A stretch of DNA of 64,000 nt from Prevotella sp. UBA2444 (GTDB lineage Bacteria; Bacteroidota; Bacteroidia; Bacteroidales; Bacteroidaceae). Under the pieces are notes generated by a model that did no database searches, was not told where the DNA came from, and saw only the letters and a list, made by a program, of their open reading frames with translations. Below are positions 24,874 through 35,115 of this stretch, piece after piece; the first letter of the stretch is position 1, and every line of letters begins with the position of its first letter. Location of the stretch: assembly GCA_002342665.1 (NCBI GenBank), contig DDQK01000023.1:1-64000 (forward strand). Reading direction: 5' to 3'. The translations under genes were made by a program, and so were the position numbers.

Positions 24874-26151
24874 TTAGTCAACCTTGATATCTGTATTCAC
24901 ATTCTTGCAGCCGATGAGAGCGTAGAAAAGAATGTAGGCCAGCATACCGATGACGAGCCAATAGCTCAGGATCGGTCCTGCAGACTTGGCAATGCTCTCC
25001 TGGATGAGGGGCATGATACCACCTCCGACTACCATCGTCATGAAAATGCCGGATGCAGCTTCGGTGTATTTGCCCAGACCTTCAACAGAGAGGTTGAAAA
25101 TGCCACCCCACATGATAGAGGTGCATAGTCCGCAGGCAGGAATGAGGAATGCCTTGGCTGGTACATCGTGTCCGCTGAATGCGATGGTAACGCTTTCGGG
25201 CATGAAGATTGCGATGATGAGTAGCACAATGGCCACGGCACTTACTGTCGACAGCTGCAGTTTTGTCGATACCTTGCCAGAGATGGCACTTGAGCAGGCA
25301 CGTCCGATCATCATCAGAAGCCAGTATGCTGCTGCGAGAGTTCCGCCTACAGCGGCAGCTCCTTCGAAGCCGAGGTCAGTCACGTAGAAATTCAGCTCCA
25401 TAGGTATACCTATTTCAATACCTACGTAGAAGAAGATGGCAATGACACCCAGCAGACAGTGACGGAAAGCCAACGGGCTATGCTCATATTGAGGAGTAGT
25501 CTTGCCAAGGGTCGGTTCGGGGATGGTTACTCTGCTGATGATCAGGAATGAGATGGCGAACACGGCCATACCAATGAAGAGCAGGGGAGCCACGTCGCCC
25601 ATGCTGGTGTCGGCAGTAACCGTACCAACAAGGATACCTGCCAGCAACGGAGTCAGGGTGCCGGTCAGTGAGTTCAGCGTGCCACCGATCTGTATCAGCT
25701 GGTTGCCCTTGTTACCACCACCGCCAAGCAGGTTCAGCATCGGGTTGACCACTGTGTTGAGCATGCACACGCAGAATCCGCAGATGAATGCGCCCAACAG
25801 ATAGATGAGCAGGTTCATGGCAACGGGAATACTGTCGTACGTGAACACATAAGTGCCTTCGCCAGTGATGCTTGAGAGGTACTGAAGCGCCAGGCCTACG
25901 ATACCCACGATAAGGGCGATAAGGGCTGTCTTTTTGTAACCATATTTGATGAGCATCTTACCTGCTGGGATACCCATGAAGAGGTAGGCGGCAAAGTTCA
26001 TCAGGTTACCCCATGCTTTGGCGAAGGGATATTCAAATCCCCAGATGTTACCAAAGGGAGCGCCCATATTCGTCACGAAACTGATCATCGCGAAGATGAA
26101 GCACATCGTTATAATGGCAATCAACTTGCCATTGTTCTTTGTCTCAGTCAT
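24874..26151 (-). CDS. MFS sugar transporter, glucose/galactose (FHS) type
   Basis: This 425-residue inner-membrane protein has about 12 hydrophobic segments. Its sequence pattern (NMGAPFGNIWGFEYPFAKAW near the start, IQIGGTLNSLTGTLTPLLAG mid-protein) fits the FHS subfamily that includes GluP and FucP, which are proton-coupled hexose importers. It lies between cytosolic galM and galK, so galactose or glucose is the likely substrate. Substrate is inferred from neighbours. Confidence 0.85.
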   Translation of the reverse strand: MTETKNNGKLIAIITMCFIFAMISFVTNMGAPFGNIWGFEYPFAKAWGNLMNFAAYLFMGIPAGKMLIKYGYKKTALIALIVGIVGLALQYLSSITGEGTYVFTYDSIPVAMNLLIYLLGAFICGFCVCMLNTVVNPMLNLLGGGGNKGNQLIQIGGTLNSLTGTLTPLLAGILVGTVTADTSMGDVAPLLFIGMAVFAISFLIISRVTIPEPTLGKTTPQYEHSPLAFRHCLLGVIAIFFYVGIEIGIPMELNFYVTDLGFEGAAAVGGTLAAAYWLLMMIGRACSSAISGKVSTKLQLSTVSAVAIVLLIIAIFMPESVTIAFSGHDVPAKAFLIPACGLCTSIMWGGIFNLSVEGLGKYTEAASGIFMTMVVGGGIMPLIQESIAKSAGPILSYWLVIGMLAYILFYALIGCKNVNTDIKVD

Positions 26152-26186
26152 TTTGTTAACAATGATTTACGAGTTCGTACTTGTCT

Positions 26187-27278
26187 TTACTCCACGACAC
26201 CGAAGCGGTAGATGGTCTTCTGCTTATAGCGCTGACCAGGATTCAGTACCACGCTGGGGAAGTATGGACGGTTGGGGCTGTCGGGGAAGTGCTGTGTCTC
26301 CAGACATACGGCAGAGCGACGGGGGAACGTGGCACCGTTGGCACCCTTGTAGCCGTTGGCAAAGTTGGCAGTGTAAAGCTGCATGCCGGGTTCTGTCGTG
26401 TAGCACTCCAGTGTACGACCGCTCTTCGGATCTGTAACTCTGGCAGCAAAACTCAGTTCACCCTCTTCCTTCTTGTTCAGTACATAGTTGTGGTCGAAGC
26501 CCTGTCCGAACTTGATTTGTTCATGGTCTGCCTCGATGTCCTGTCCGAAGGTCTTTGGTGTACGGAAGTCGAAAGGAGTGCCTTCCACCTTCAGGATCTC
26601 ACCTGTAGGAATGGCCGTGTTGTCGGTGGGCAGGTAGAAATCGGCATTGATCTCGCAAATCTGGTCCTCGATGGTCGGGGTGGGATCTGCTGTGCCTGCC
26701 AGACTGAAGAAAGCGTGGTGGGTCAGGTTGACAATGGTCTTCTTGTTGGTGGTTGCCAGATACTCGATGACCAATTCGTTGAGGTCGGTGAAGGTGAACT
26801 CTACCGTCACGTCCAACTCGCCGGTGAACCCTTCCTCTCCATACGAAGAGATGCGGTGGAGTGCCAATGAGCGGGGACCCATCTGACGGGCTTCCCACAC
26901 CTTGGCGTTGAAACCTTTCAGACCTCCATGCAGATGGTTGGGACCGTCGTTGATGGCCAGTTGGTAGTCCTTTCCGTTGAGTGTGAACTGACCTTTGCAG
27001 ATACGGTTGCCCCAGCGCCCGATGAGGGTTGAGAGATAAGGCTCTTTACCGCTGGTGAGCTGTTGGATACTATCGTGACCCTGGATCACGTTGCCTACTT
27101 TACCGTCCTTGTCGGGCACCATGATAGCACAAATGGCACCTCCATAGTTGGAGATGGCCACTTCATAGCCCTTACGGTTGCGGAGGATGTACAAATCGGT
27201 CTTCTTGCCGTTGATCGTGGTCTGGAAGTTTTCTCTCTTCAGACCACACAGATTCGCTGTTTCTGAAATGTTAGCCAT
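26187..27278 (-). CDS. galM: Aldose 1-epimerase (cytosolic)
   Basis: This 363-residue mutarotase equilibrates the anomers of galactose so that galactokinase can use them. Key segments are NLTHHAFFSLAG (catalytic His), QGFDHNYVLN and CYTTEPGMQLYTANFANG (catalytic Glu). There is no signal peptide. It is the first gene of the leftward galM-transporter-galK set. A TTACTTTG stretch about 34 bases upstream is a near match to the promoter box. Confidence 0.94.
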   Translation of the reverse strand: MANISETANLCGLKRENFQTTINGKKTDLYILRNRKGYEVAISNYGGAICAIMVPDKDGKVGNVIQGHDSIQQLTSGKEPYLSTLIGRWGNRICKGQFTLNGKDYQLAINDGPNHLHGGLKGFNAKVWEARQMGPRSLALHRISSYGEEGFTGELDVTVEFTFTDLNELVIEYLATTNKKTIVNLTHHAFFSLAGTADPTPTIEDQICEINADFYLPTDNTAIPTGEILKVEGTPFDFRTPKTFGQDIEADHEQIKFGQGFDHNYVLNKKEEGELSFAARVTDPKSGRTLECYTTEPGMQLYTANFANGYKGANGATFPRRSAVCLETQHFPDSPNRPYFPSVVLNPGQRYKQKTIYRFGVVE

Positions 27279-27386
27279 ATTGAATGATTTTTAAGTTACT
27301 GTAATCTATCGTGCAAAGTAACAGAAAAAAATCCAAACGGACGAATGAAACGACGAAAAAAATGCTGAACGAACTATTAAAAAACC

Positions 27387-28700
27387 CTAAATGCAGTTTT
27401 TCAGGAAGTCGGCGACCACGTAACTGCTACCTCCGATGAACACAAAATCATCTTTCTGAGCTGCGTTACTTGCTGACTCATAGGCATCTGCGACTGTCGG
27501 ATAGCTCTCGCCACTGAGTCCGAGCTGTTGCCCCAGCATCTTGAGCACATTTTCAGAGATAGCACGGTGATTATTTGCTTTTGTGAAGTAGTAGATGGCA
27601 TTTTTAGGTAACAGCGCCATCATGCCGTCAACGTCTTTATCCTCTACGGCACCGAAGACGATGTGCATCTTGCGACATTCTACCTGAGCCAGCTGACGAT
27701 TCAGAAACTCCCATCCAGCCACATTGTGACCTGTATCGCAGACCGTCATCGGCGAGTTCTTGATTACCTGCCAGCGTCCTTTCAGTCCTGTCAGTTGGCA
27801 GACATCCTTGAAGCCCATGCTCACCTCCTGTCCTTTGGATTCTGATTTCGAGTCGTCGGCAAAGCGGTACATATAGCCTCGCTCCTCCAGTTTGCGTACT
27901 GCGCACAGGATGGTGTTGGCATTCTTCTGTTGGTAGAGCCCGCCGAGTTCTCCTTGCAGCTTGCCATAGTGGCGTGTCCGATAGTGCATCTTGCCGCTGA
28001 TGAGTTCGGCATCCATCACTTCTGGATGGTCTTCGGCGAAGGTGATGGGAGCTCCGGTCTCAGTAGCGACGGCCTCGAATACGGGACGCGTCTCTACTGT
28101 AGCCTCGCCGATCACCACGGGTACTCCTTTCTTAATAATACCGGCCTTCTCCATCGCAATTTGTTCCAGCGAGTTGCCAAGCAGTTGGGTATGGTCGAGA
28201 CTGATATTGGTGATGACGGATAGGATAGGGGTGATGATGTTCGTGCAGTCGAGACGTCCTCCCAGTCCAACCTCTATGACGGCGATGTCGACCTTCATGT
28301 CGCTGAAGTACTTGAATGCCATGGCGGTGGTCAGCTCGAAGAAGGTAGGAGCCAACGGCTCGAAGAAATGTTTCTCGTTTTCAACGAAGTCGACGACATA
28401 TTTTTCCGCGATAGGCTGTCCGTTGATGCGGATGCGCTCACAGAAGTCTACCAGATGGGGTGATGTATAGAGACCTACTTTGTAGCCGCAGGCCTGCAGG
28501 ATGGCTGCAAGCGTGTGGGCACAGGAGCCTTTGCCGTTGGTGCCGGCAATATGGATGCTTCTGAACTGCCTGTGGGGATGCCCGAAGTGCTCATCGAGCG
28601 CCTTGGTATTATCCAGCCCTTCCTTATAGCCGCTGACACCTTGTTTCTCGAACATGGGCAGTTGGCTGAACAAATATTCGCAAGTCTCTGGGTAGGTCAT
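27387..28700 (-). CDS. folC: Folylpolyglutamate synthase / dihydrofolate synthase
   Basis: This 437-residue Mur-ligase-like enzyme adds glutamate to folates and, in bifunctional forms, to dihydropteroate. The ATP loop is HIAGTNGKGSCAHTLA near residue 50. GRLDCTNIITPILSVITNIS, the DHTQLLG segment and CDTGHNVAGWEF (C-terminal domain) are also typical. It starts 8 bases after dnaJ ends, so it is probably expressed with the chaperone genes. Confidence 0.93.
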   Translation of the reverse strand: MTYPETCEYLFSQLPMFEKQGVSGYKEGLDNTKALDEHFGHPHRQFRSIHIAGTNGKGSCAHTLAAILQACGYKVGLYTSPHLVDFCERIRINGQPIAEKYVVDFVENEKHFFEPLAPTFFELTTAMAFKYFSDMKVDIAVIEVGLGGRLDCTNIITPILSVITNISLDHTQLLGNSLEQIAMEKAGIIKKGVPVVIGEATVETRPVFEAVATETGAPITFAEDHPEVMDAELISGKMHYRTRHYGKLQGELGGLYQQKNANTILCAVRKLEERGYMYRFADDSKSESKGQEVSMGFKDVCQLTGLKGRWQVIKNSPMTVCDTGHNVAGWEFLNRQLAQVECRKMHIVFGAVEDKDVDGMMALLPKNAIYYFTKANNHRAISENVLKMLGQQLGLSGESYPTVADAYESASNAAQKDDFVFIGGSSYVVADFLKNCI

Positions 28701-28708
28701 GTCGCTTA

Positions 28709-29863
28709 TCAGCTAAAGTAGTTCTTGAAGCGTTGGAAGATACTGTCGCGGGTCTGTTTGTCGCCCTTGAAGTTGTCTGAGTTGCGGAATTGCTCGATGG
28801 CCTGCTTCTCCTCGCGGCTGAGTGTCTTTGGTACGTAGACACTGATGTTTACTACCAGGTCTCCCTTGCCTGAACCATAGCCCTGTACGGCTGGCAGACC
28901 CTTGCCGCGCAGACGGAGCGTCTTTCCGGGCTGAGTGCCGTTGTCGAGCTTCACTTTCAGCTTGGTGCCCTCGATGGTTGGTATCTCTACTTCGCCGCCG
29001 AGTGCTGCTGTCGGGAAGTCGAGCAGCAGATTGTAGATCAGGTCATTGCCGTCGCGCACAAAGGTGTCGTGCTCAGCCTCCTCGATAAACACTTGTATGT
29101 CGCCGGCGATACCGTTGTGCTTTCCGGCGTTACCCTTGCCGGGCACATTGACCACCATGCCCTCGGCTACGCCTGCAGGAATGTTGATCTCTACCACTTC
29201 CTCGCCTTTCTCGATGCCCGTTCCGCCGCAGTGCTTACACTTGTTCTTGATCACCATGCCCTCGCCGCCGCATGTCGGGCAGACGCTCTGCTGCTGCATC
29301 ATACCGAAGATACTCTGTGTGGTATGGGTGATCACGCCGGAGCCGTGACACGTAGGACACTGTTCCTTGCCGCTACCAGCCTCGGCACCCGAGCCATTGC
29401 AGTGCGGGCAGGCAATGTCCTTGCGCACCTTGAACTTCTTGGTCACGCCCTTGTTGATCTCCTCCAGTGTGAGTTTCACCTTCAGGCGGAGGTCGCTGCC
29501 ACGATGCTGCTGCGGACGGCGCTGACCTCCGAAGCCACCGAAGCCATGCCCACCGAAGATATCACCGAACATCGAGAAGATGTCGTCCATGTTCATCGAT
29601 GCACCGCCGAAGCCGCTGAAGTCGAAGCCGCCCATGTTAGGACCGTCGAAGCCGAACTGATCGTACTGCTGACGCGTCTTAGGATCGTGGAGCACGTTAT
29701 AGGCCTCTGCGGCCTCCTTGAATTTCTCCTCAGCCTCCTTGTCGCCGGGGTTGCGGTCGGGATGGTATTTGATGGCTATCTTGCGATACGCTTTCTTGAT
29801 CTCGTCTTCCGAGGCGGTCTTCTCGACCCCAAGCACCTCGTAGTAGTCACGCTTTTGTGCCAT
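28709..29863 (-). CDS. dnaJ: Chaperone DnaJ
   Basis: This 384-residue Hsp40 delivers unfolded proteins to DnaK and stimulates its ATPase. The J domain (residues 1-70) contains the HPD tripeptide in [12 protein letters not shown] glycine/phenylalanine-rich stretch ([13 protein letters not shown]) follows. Four zinc-binding repeats of the form CxxCxGxG come next ([32 protein letters not shown]), then the C-terminal substrate-binding domains. It is 46 bases downstream of grpE. Confidence 0.97.
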   Translation of the reverse strand: MAQKRDYYEVLGVEKTASEDEIKKAYRKIAIKYHPDRNPGDKEAEEKFKEAAEAYNVLHDPKTRQQYDQFGFDGPNMGGFDFSGFGGASMNMDDIFSMFGDIFGGHGFGGFGGQRRPQQHRGSDLRLKVKLTLEEINKGVTKKFKVRKDIACPHCNGSGAEAGSGKEQCPTCHGSGVITHTTQSIFGMMQQQSVCPTCGGEGMVIKNKCKHCGGTGIEKGEEVVEINIPAGVAEGMVVNVPGKGNAGKHNGIAGDIQVFIEEAEHDTFVRDGNDLIYNLLLDFPTAALGGEVEIPTIEGTKLKVKLDNGTQPGKTLRLRGKGLPAVQGYGSGKGDLVVNISVYVPKTLSREEKQAIEQFRNSDNFKGDKQTRDSIFQRFKNYFS

Positions 29864-29909
29864 TATCTTTCTTTATACTTATCACTATTCACTATTCTCT
29901 CTTCACTCT

Positions 29910-30500
29910 TCACTGTCCCACGGCTACTTTTGCGTGGCGGATAACCTTGTCGTTGAGCTTGTAGCCCTGCTGCAGGCAGTCGATCACCTTGCCCTTCTTG
30001 TCGTCGCCCATGCCGGGTACCATCGCCACGGCCTCATGCACGTCGGTGTCGAAGTCGGCACCCTCGGTCTCTATCTTGCTCACGCCCTGACTCTCCAGCG
30101 TCTTGATGAACTTCTGATGGATCAGAGTCATACCCTCGCGCAGCACCTCCGGGTCGTCGGTTTTGGCGCCGTTCTCGATGGCACGCTCCATATCGTCGAG
30201 GATGGGTAGGATGGCAGTGATCACCTTCTCTCCGCCGTTCAGTATCAGTTCGGCGCGCTCCTTCAGCGTGCGCTTGCGGTAGTTGTCAAACTCGGCCACC
30301 TTGTATAGCAGCTGGTTCTTCAACTCTGCGATTTCCTCCTGGGCTTTCTCCAGGGAATCTTTCTCGTCGGATGCTTCTGCTTCCTCTGTGGTCTCAGTGT
30401 TCTCAGTGGCTGATTCGGCTTCTGCCGTTTTGTCAGTTTCCTCAGCGGGCTGCTCTTCCTGCAGTTCCTCGTCCTTGATGTCGATATCTTTTTCTTTCAT
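29910..30500 (-). CDS. grpE: Nucleotide exchange factor GrpE
   Basis: This 196-residue protein releases ADP from DnaK. An acidic, low-complexity N-terminus rich in E and T (residues 1-60) precedes a long coiled coil and the beta-domain motif GEKVITAILPILDDMERAI. The sequence VPGMGDDKKGKVIDCLQQGY follows, ending with ViRHAKVAVG as usual. I use the ATG giving MKEKDIDIKDEE; a TTG 27 bases upstream would only add an unrelated leader. It lies between the ABC-F gene and dnaJ. Confidence 0.95.
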   Translation of the reverse strand: MKEKDIDIKDEELQEEQPAEETDKTAEAESATENTETTEEAEASDEKDSLEKAQEEIAELKNQLLYKVAEFDNYRKRTLKERAELILNGGEKVITAILPILDDMERAIENGAKTDDPEVLREGMTLIHQKFIKTLESQGVSKIETEGADFDTDVHEAVAMVPGMGDDKKGKVIDCLQQGYKLNDKVIRHAKVAVGQ

Positions 30501-30541
30501 AATAGCGTTGTTTAAATGTTCTGCCAATCTCCTTGCAAAAT

Positions 30542-32170
<1,629 letters not shown>

Positions 32171-32205
32171 TTATACCTTATTATATTAATTCTTAATTTG
32201 GGGTG

Positions 32206-32213
32206 CAAAGGTA
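32206..32213 (-). promoter_or_regulatory. Promoter box of the ABC-F/grpE/dnaJ/folC run
   Basis: On the minus strand this reads TACCTTTG followed by CACCC, a very typical Bacteroidetes promoter box, 44 bases upstream of the ABC-F ATG. Confidence 0.65.
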
Positions 32214-32240
32214 CAAAAAAAAGCTCGAACAGCCAAACTA

Positions 32241-32400
32241 TTCCTTCTCTTTTTTAGATGGTCTGCTCACGACGACTTCTTCGACAGGTGGAAGGTCGTA
32301 TAGAGATAAGGTCAACCTGATAATATCCGTGGGCGAGACGGTGGCGCATCTTGGCAATCTCAATCCAAGGTGTTCCGGCTATCCTGATTTCAGCTCTTAT
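32241..32400 (-). pseudogene. C-terminal remnant of a HepT/DUF86-like toxin
   Basis: Reading leftward, one frame gives AEIRIAGTPWIEIAKMRHRL followed by AHGYYQVDL. This has the W-x-E-I-x-x-M-R spacing and the RX4HXY motif (RHRLAHGY) of HepT-type HEPN ribonucleases. After VDL the family similarity continues better in another frame (LYDLPPVEEVVVSRPSKKEKE, then stop at 32241). No N-terminal part exists: an in-frame TAG lies just beyond 32400, next to the palindromic element. It is a truncated, frameshifted toxin relic; no MNT-type antitoxin partner is seen. Confidence 0.5.
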
Positions 32401-32410
32401 CTACACTATA

Positions 32411-32915
32411 AAAACAATAACCCGCACATCTCGCACATCTGCTATATCTGATTGATTATCAATGCACTTTGTGAAAGCCTATCTCGCATTTATCTCGCAT
32501 TTACCTCGCAGCACATGCGGAAATTGGGCAAAAAAGGGAGGCTTGGAGGTGTTTTGGATAGTCTAAACACCATCGGGAATAGGTCTGAAAGGAGGCTTTA
32601 GAGGCTTCCTGCTCTGAAATTCTCTAGAGAATTTAGAGGTTTAAAGGCACTAAAGGTATGCATTGGAGCCACCTTTCGGGTAAATTCTCTAGAGAATTTA
32701 CCCTTTCGAGGGCTCCTGTTGCTAAAATTGTGGCCTGTAGTGACCGTCTTTAGACTATCCAAAGCAGGAAAGAAGCTCCCGAATGGCCATGAAAATGCCC
32801 GAAACGATGGCTGCTGCGAGGTAAATGCGAGATAAATGCGAGAAACCCTGCTTTGTAACCATCTGTATTGCAGATGGTTATAGCAGATGTGCGAGATGTG
32901 CGGGTTGTTTGTTTT
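32411..32915. mobile_element. Palindromic MITE-like element
   Basis: This 505-bp non-coding segment folds back on itself. Outer arms of 26 bases, starting CCCGCACATCTCGCACATCT, are perfect (32421-32446 and 32879-32904). Inner arms of 32 bases, starting TCTCGCATTTATCTCGCATT, are perfect (32482-32513 and 32812-32843). A third pair, TTTGGATAGTCTAAA, lies at 32553-32567 and 32749-32763. The ends extend imperfectly as AAAACAA... and are flanked by the direct repeat ACTATA (32405-32410 and 32916-32921), which looks like a target-site duplication. No transposase is encoded, so it would be moved by an enzyme elsewhere. Confidence 0.65.
32617..32699. repeat. Two copies of an 18-bp palindrome
   Basis: AAATTCTCTAGAGAATTT occurs exactly at 32617-32634 and again at 32682-32699, near the middle of the palindromic element. 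Each copy is self-complementary. They may be recombinase or protein-binding sites of the element. Confidence 0.75.
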
Positions 32916-32923
32916 ACTATATG

Positions 32924-32954
32924 TTGGAGATATCGGAAAAAAGTTGTATCTTTG
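32924..32954 (+). promoter_or_regulatory. Promoter of the VirE-like gene
   Basis: TTG (32924-32926), a 20-base spacer and TATCTTTG (32947-32954) form a full promoter, 35 bases upstream of the ATG and just outside the palindromic element. Confidence 0.65.
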
Positions 32955-32989
32955 CACCCGAAAATCAACAGTCAATATCAAGAACATCT

Positions 32990-34780
32990 ATGGAATATCG
33001 CATTACTAAAATCAAGACCAAGGACGACAGTTTCGGCACGCCCGTGAGCATCAGCCTCAGTGAAGCGGTGCGGAAAATGCAGTCGGAGACGGCAGCACCA
33101 CAGGTGGACAACATTGCCCGTCACATCAGCCAGTCGCTGCTCGAGCAGCAGGAGCTGGGGTGGGGACGCTTCGGCATCAAGGGGATGGACGACCTGCCAT
33201 ACCTCATCTTCTCGGCCACCTTCTCGCGGCAGGGGCTGCAGGAGATGCGCCAGCCGTCGGGACTGATGCTGCTCTCGGTCGACTACGGGTTCGACATGGC
33301 GAAGATGCAGCAGATACGCCAGGCTGCCAGTCAGCTGCCGCAGACGGTGCTCGTATTCCGCAGCATCAGTCGCCGCAGCCTGAAAATCGTGGTCCGCTGT
33401 CAGCCCCGTGATGGTCAGCTGCCTGCCGACGCTGCTGCCTACGAGGCGTTTCTGAGCGACGCCCAGCAGCAGGCTGCCAAGTACTACGGCGTGTTCTGCG
33501 ACTGTAAGATAGGTATACGCGAGGAATCGCTCAGCCGAGGCTGCCGCATGAGCCAGGACAGCAGCCTCTACTACAACCCCGACGCCGAGCCGCTGACCAT
33601 CATCGACAAGGGGCAGAGCGTGCTGGCCGACTATCCCAACGCCCGCACCGACACTCATGGCTGGACGACGAGCGACCCGGAGCCCAGCGAGCGCGACAAG
33701 GAGCGGGCCGACTTCTACGCCTGCCGCCGCAAAGCCCGCGAGGACTACAAGCCGGAGTCGGACGATGCCGACGTACAGACCGACGGCGAGCTGACGCTGC
33801 TGGCCCAGTACTGCCGCAAGTCGGCACTGCCGCTGGAGTCGAGCGTCGTGCGTGCCTCGCGCTACTACTACGGCATCAGCCAGGACAACATACGCAGCAT
33901 CTTCTGCAGCGTCTACGACACCATCCCCGAGGGACGGTCCATGGCGATGATGAGCGAGAAGGAGCGTATAGCCCGCAAGGTGCAGGATTTCTTCGAGCGG
34001 CGCTACGAACTGCGCTACAACGTGATGAAACTGACCGAGGAGTTCCGTCCAAAGGGCTACGACTATCACCCCTGGATGCCGCTGACCGACAGGGACGTTA
34101 GGCGTATCGCCCACGAGGAGATGATCGACGCGGGGGCGGCCTGGTCGGTAGACATTGAGCTCTACGTGCGCTCATCCCTGGTCAAGAGCTACAACCCCGT
34201 ACATGAATTCCTGGCCGGGTGCGGCAAGTGGGACCAGAAGCGCGACTACATCGGAGAAATGGCGCGCAGAGTGCCCAACCGCTATCCCGACTGGGAGACG
34301 TTCTTCCACCGCTGGTTCCTCGGTATGGTGGCACAGTGGCAGGGGAGAAGCCGCGACTTCGGCAACGCGGTGGTGCCCATGCTCATCGGACCGCAGGCCA
34401 CCCACAAGTCGACCTTCTGCAAACTGCTCGTACCGATGGGGCTGCGCGAATATTACATCGACGACATCAAGATGCAGAATGCCGAACAGGTGGAGCGCAT
34501 GCTGGGGCGCATGGCACTGGTGAACATCGACGAGTATAACGCCAAGACCGACCGCGAGCAGGCGAAGATCAAGCGCATACTCACGGAGAAGGATGTGCAG
34601 GTGAGGCGCATGAGGAGCGAACAGTACGTGATGACGCAGAGAATGGCCTCGTTTATCGCCACCACCAACGAGCGACAGCCGCTGAACGACCCCACGGGTT
34701 CGCGACGCTACCTCTGCGTGGAGGTGACCGGCATCATCGACACCGATACGCCCATCAACTATCAGCAGCTCTATGCCTAG
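32990..34780 (+). CDS. VirE/VapE family protein with BT4734-like N-terminus, cut short by TAG
   Basis: As read, this is 596 residues. The N-terminal part (about 40-240) resembles the BT4734/VirE-N domain. The C-terminal part is a virulence-associated E P-loop domain with Walker A GPQATHKSTFCKLL near residue 463, acidic NIDEYNAKTDREQAKIKR near 513, and a sensor-like FIATTNERQPLNDPTGSRR near 555. VapE domains are P-loop, primase/helicase-associated proteins of phages and islands; the host role is unknown. The in-frame TAG at 34778 ends it abruptly after QQLYA, yet homologous sequence continues in the same frame for 102 codons (separate entry). The start is the ATG after the promoter at 32924-32954. 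Confidence 0.8.
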   Translation: MEYRITKIKTKDDSFGTPVSISLSEAVRKMQSETAAPQVDNIARHISQSLLEQQELGWGRFGIKGMDDLPYLIFSATFSRQGLQEMRQPSGLMLLSVDYGFDMAKMQQIRQAASQLPQTVLVFRSISRRSLKIVVRCQPRDGQLPADAAAYEAFLSDAQQQAAKYYGVFCDCKIGIREESLSRGCRMSQDSSLYYNPDAEPLTIIDKGQSVLADYPNARTDTHGWTTSDPEPSERDKERADFYACRRKAREDYKPESDDADVQTDGELTLLAQYCRKSALPLESSVVRASRYYYGISQDNIRSIFCSVYDTIPEGRSMAMMSEKERIARKVQDFFERRYELRYNVMKLTEEFRPKGYDYHPWMPLTDRDVRRIAHEEMIDAGAAWSVDIELYVRSSLVKSYNPVHEFLAGCGKWDQKRDYIGEMARRVPNRYPDWETFFHRWFLGMVAQWQGRSRDFGNAVVPMLIGPQATHKSTFCKLLVPMGLREYYIDDIKMQNAEQVERMLGRMALVNIDEYNAKTDREQAKIKRILTEKDVQVRRMRSEQYVMTQRMASFIATTNERQPLNDPTGSRRYLCVEVTGIIDTDTPINYQQLYA

Positions 34781-35089
34781 GCACTCTGGGAGCTGGACCA
34801 TCAGCAGCCCTACTACTTCACCAAGGAGGAGGAGACGGCCATCGAGCAGCACAACAGACAGTACCAGAATCTCTCGACCACGGAGATCCTGCTGGCCTCC
34901 TATTTCGAGCCGGCAGAGCGCAACAAACACCACTTCATGCGTGCCGTCGACATACTGGCAGAGCTGCAGGGGCACGTGACAGGAGCCGACAAGCCCAACA
35001 TGAAGCAGCTCACGCTGGCCCTGAAGGCTGCGCGCTACCAGTATGGGGCCAATGGAAGCGTCAGAGGCTGGTACGTCAAGAGGCGATAG
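34781..35089 (+). pseudogene. C-terminal part of the VirE-like protein beyond an amber codon
   Basis: Directly after TAG the same frame reads ALWELDHQQPYYFTKEEETA and continues 102 codons to a TAG at 35087-35089, ending GSVRGWYVKRR. Relatives have a glutamine-like position in the LYAQALWEL context, so CAG to TAG is a likely single-base nonsense change. The full frame would encode 699 residues. No start codon or promoter precedes the tail, so it is expressed only by read-through, if at all. Confidence 0.75.
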
Positions 35090-35115
35090 CCAGTATTGTT
35101 TTAATTGATAATAGG

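Noticed and set aside
32421..32904. CRISPR array
   Set aside because: The repeated words are 9-11 bases with no spacers and are arranged as inverted arms; no cas genes are nearby.
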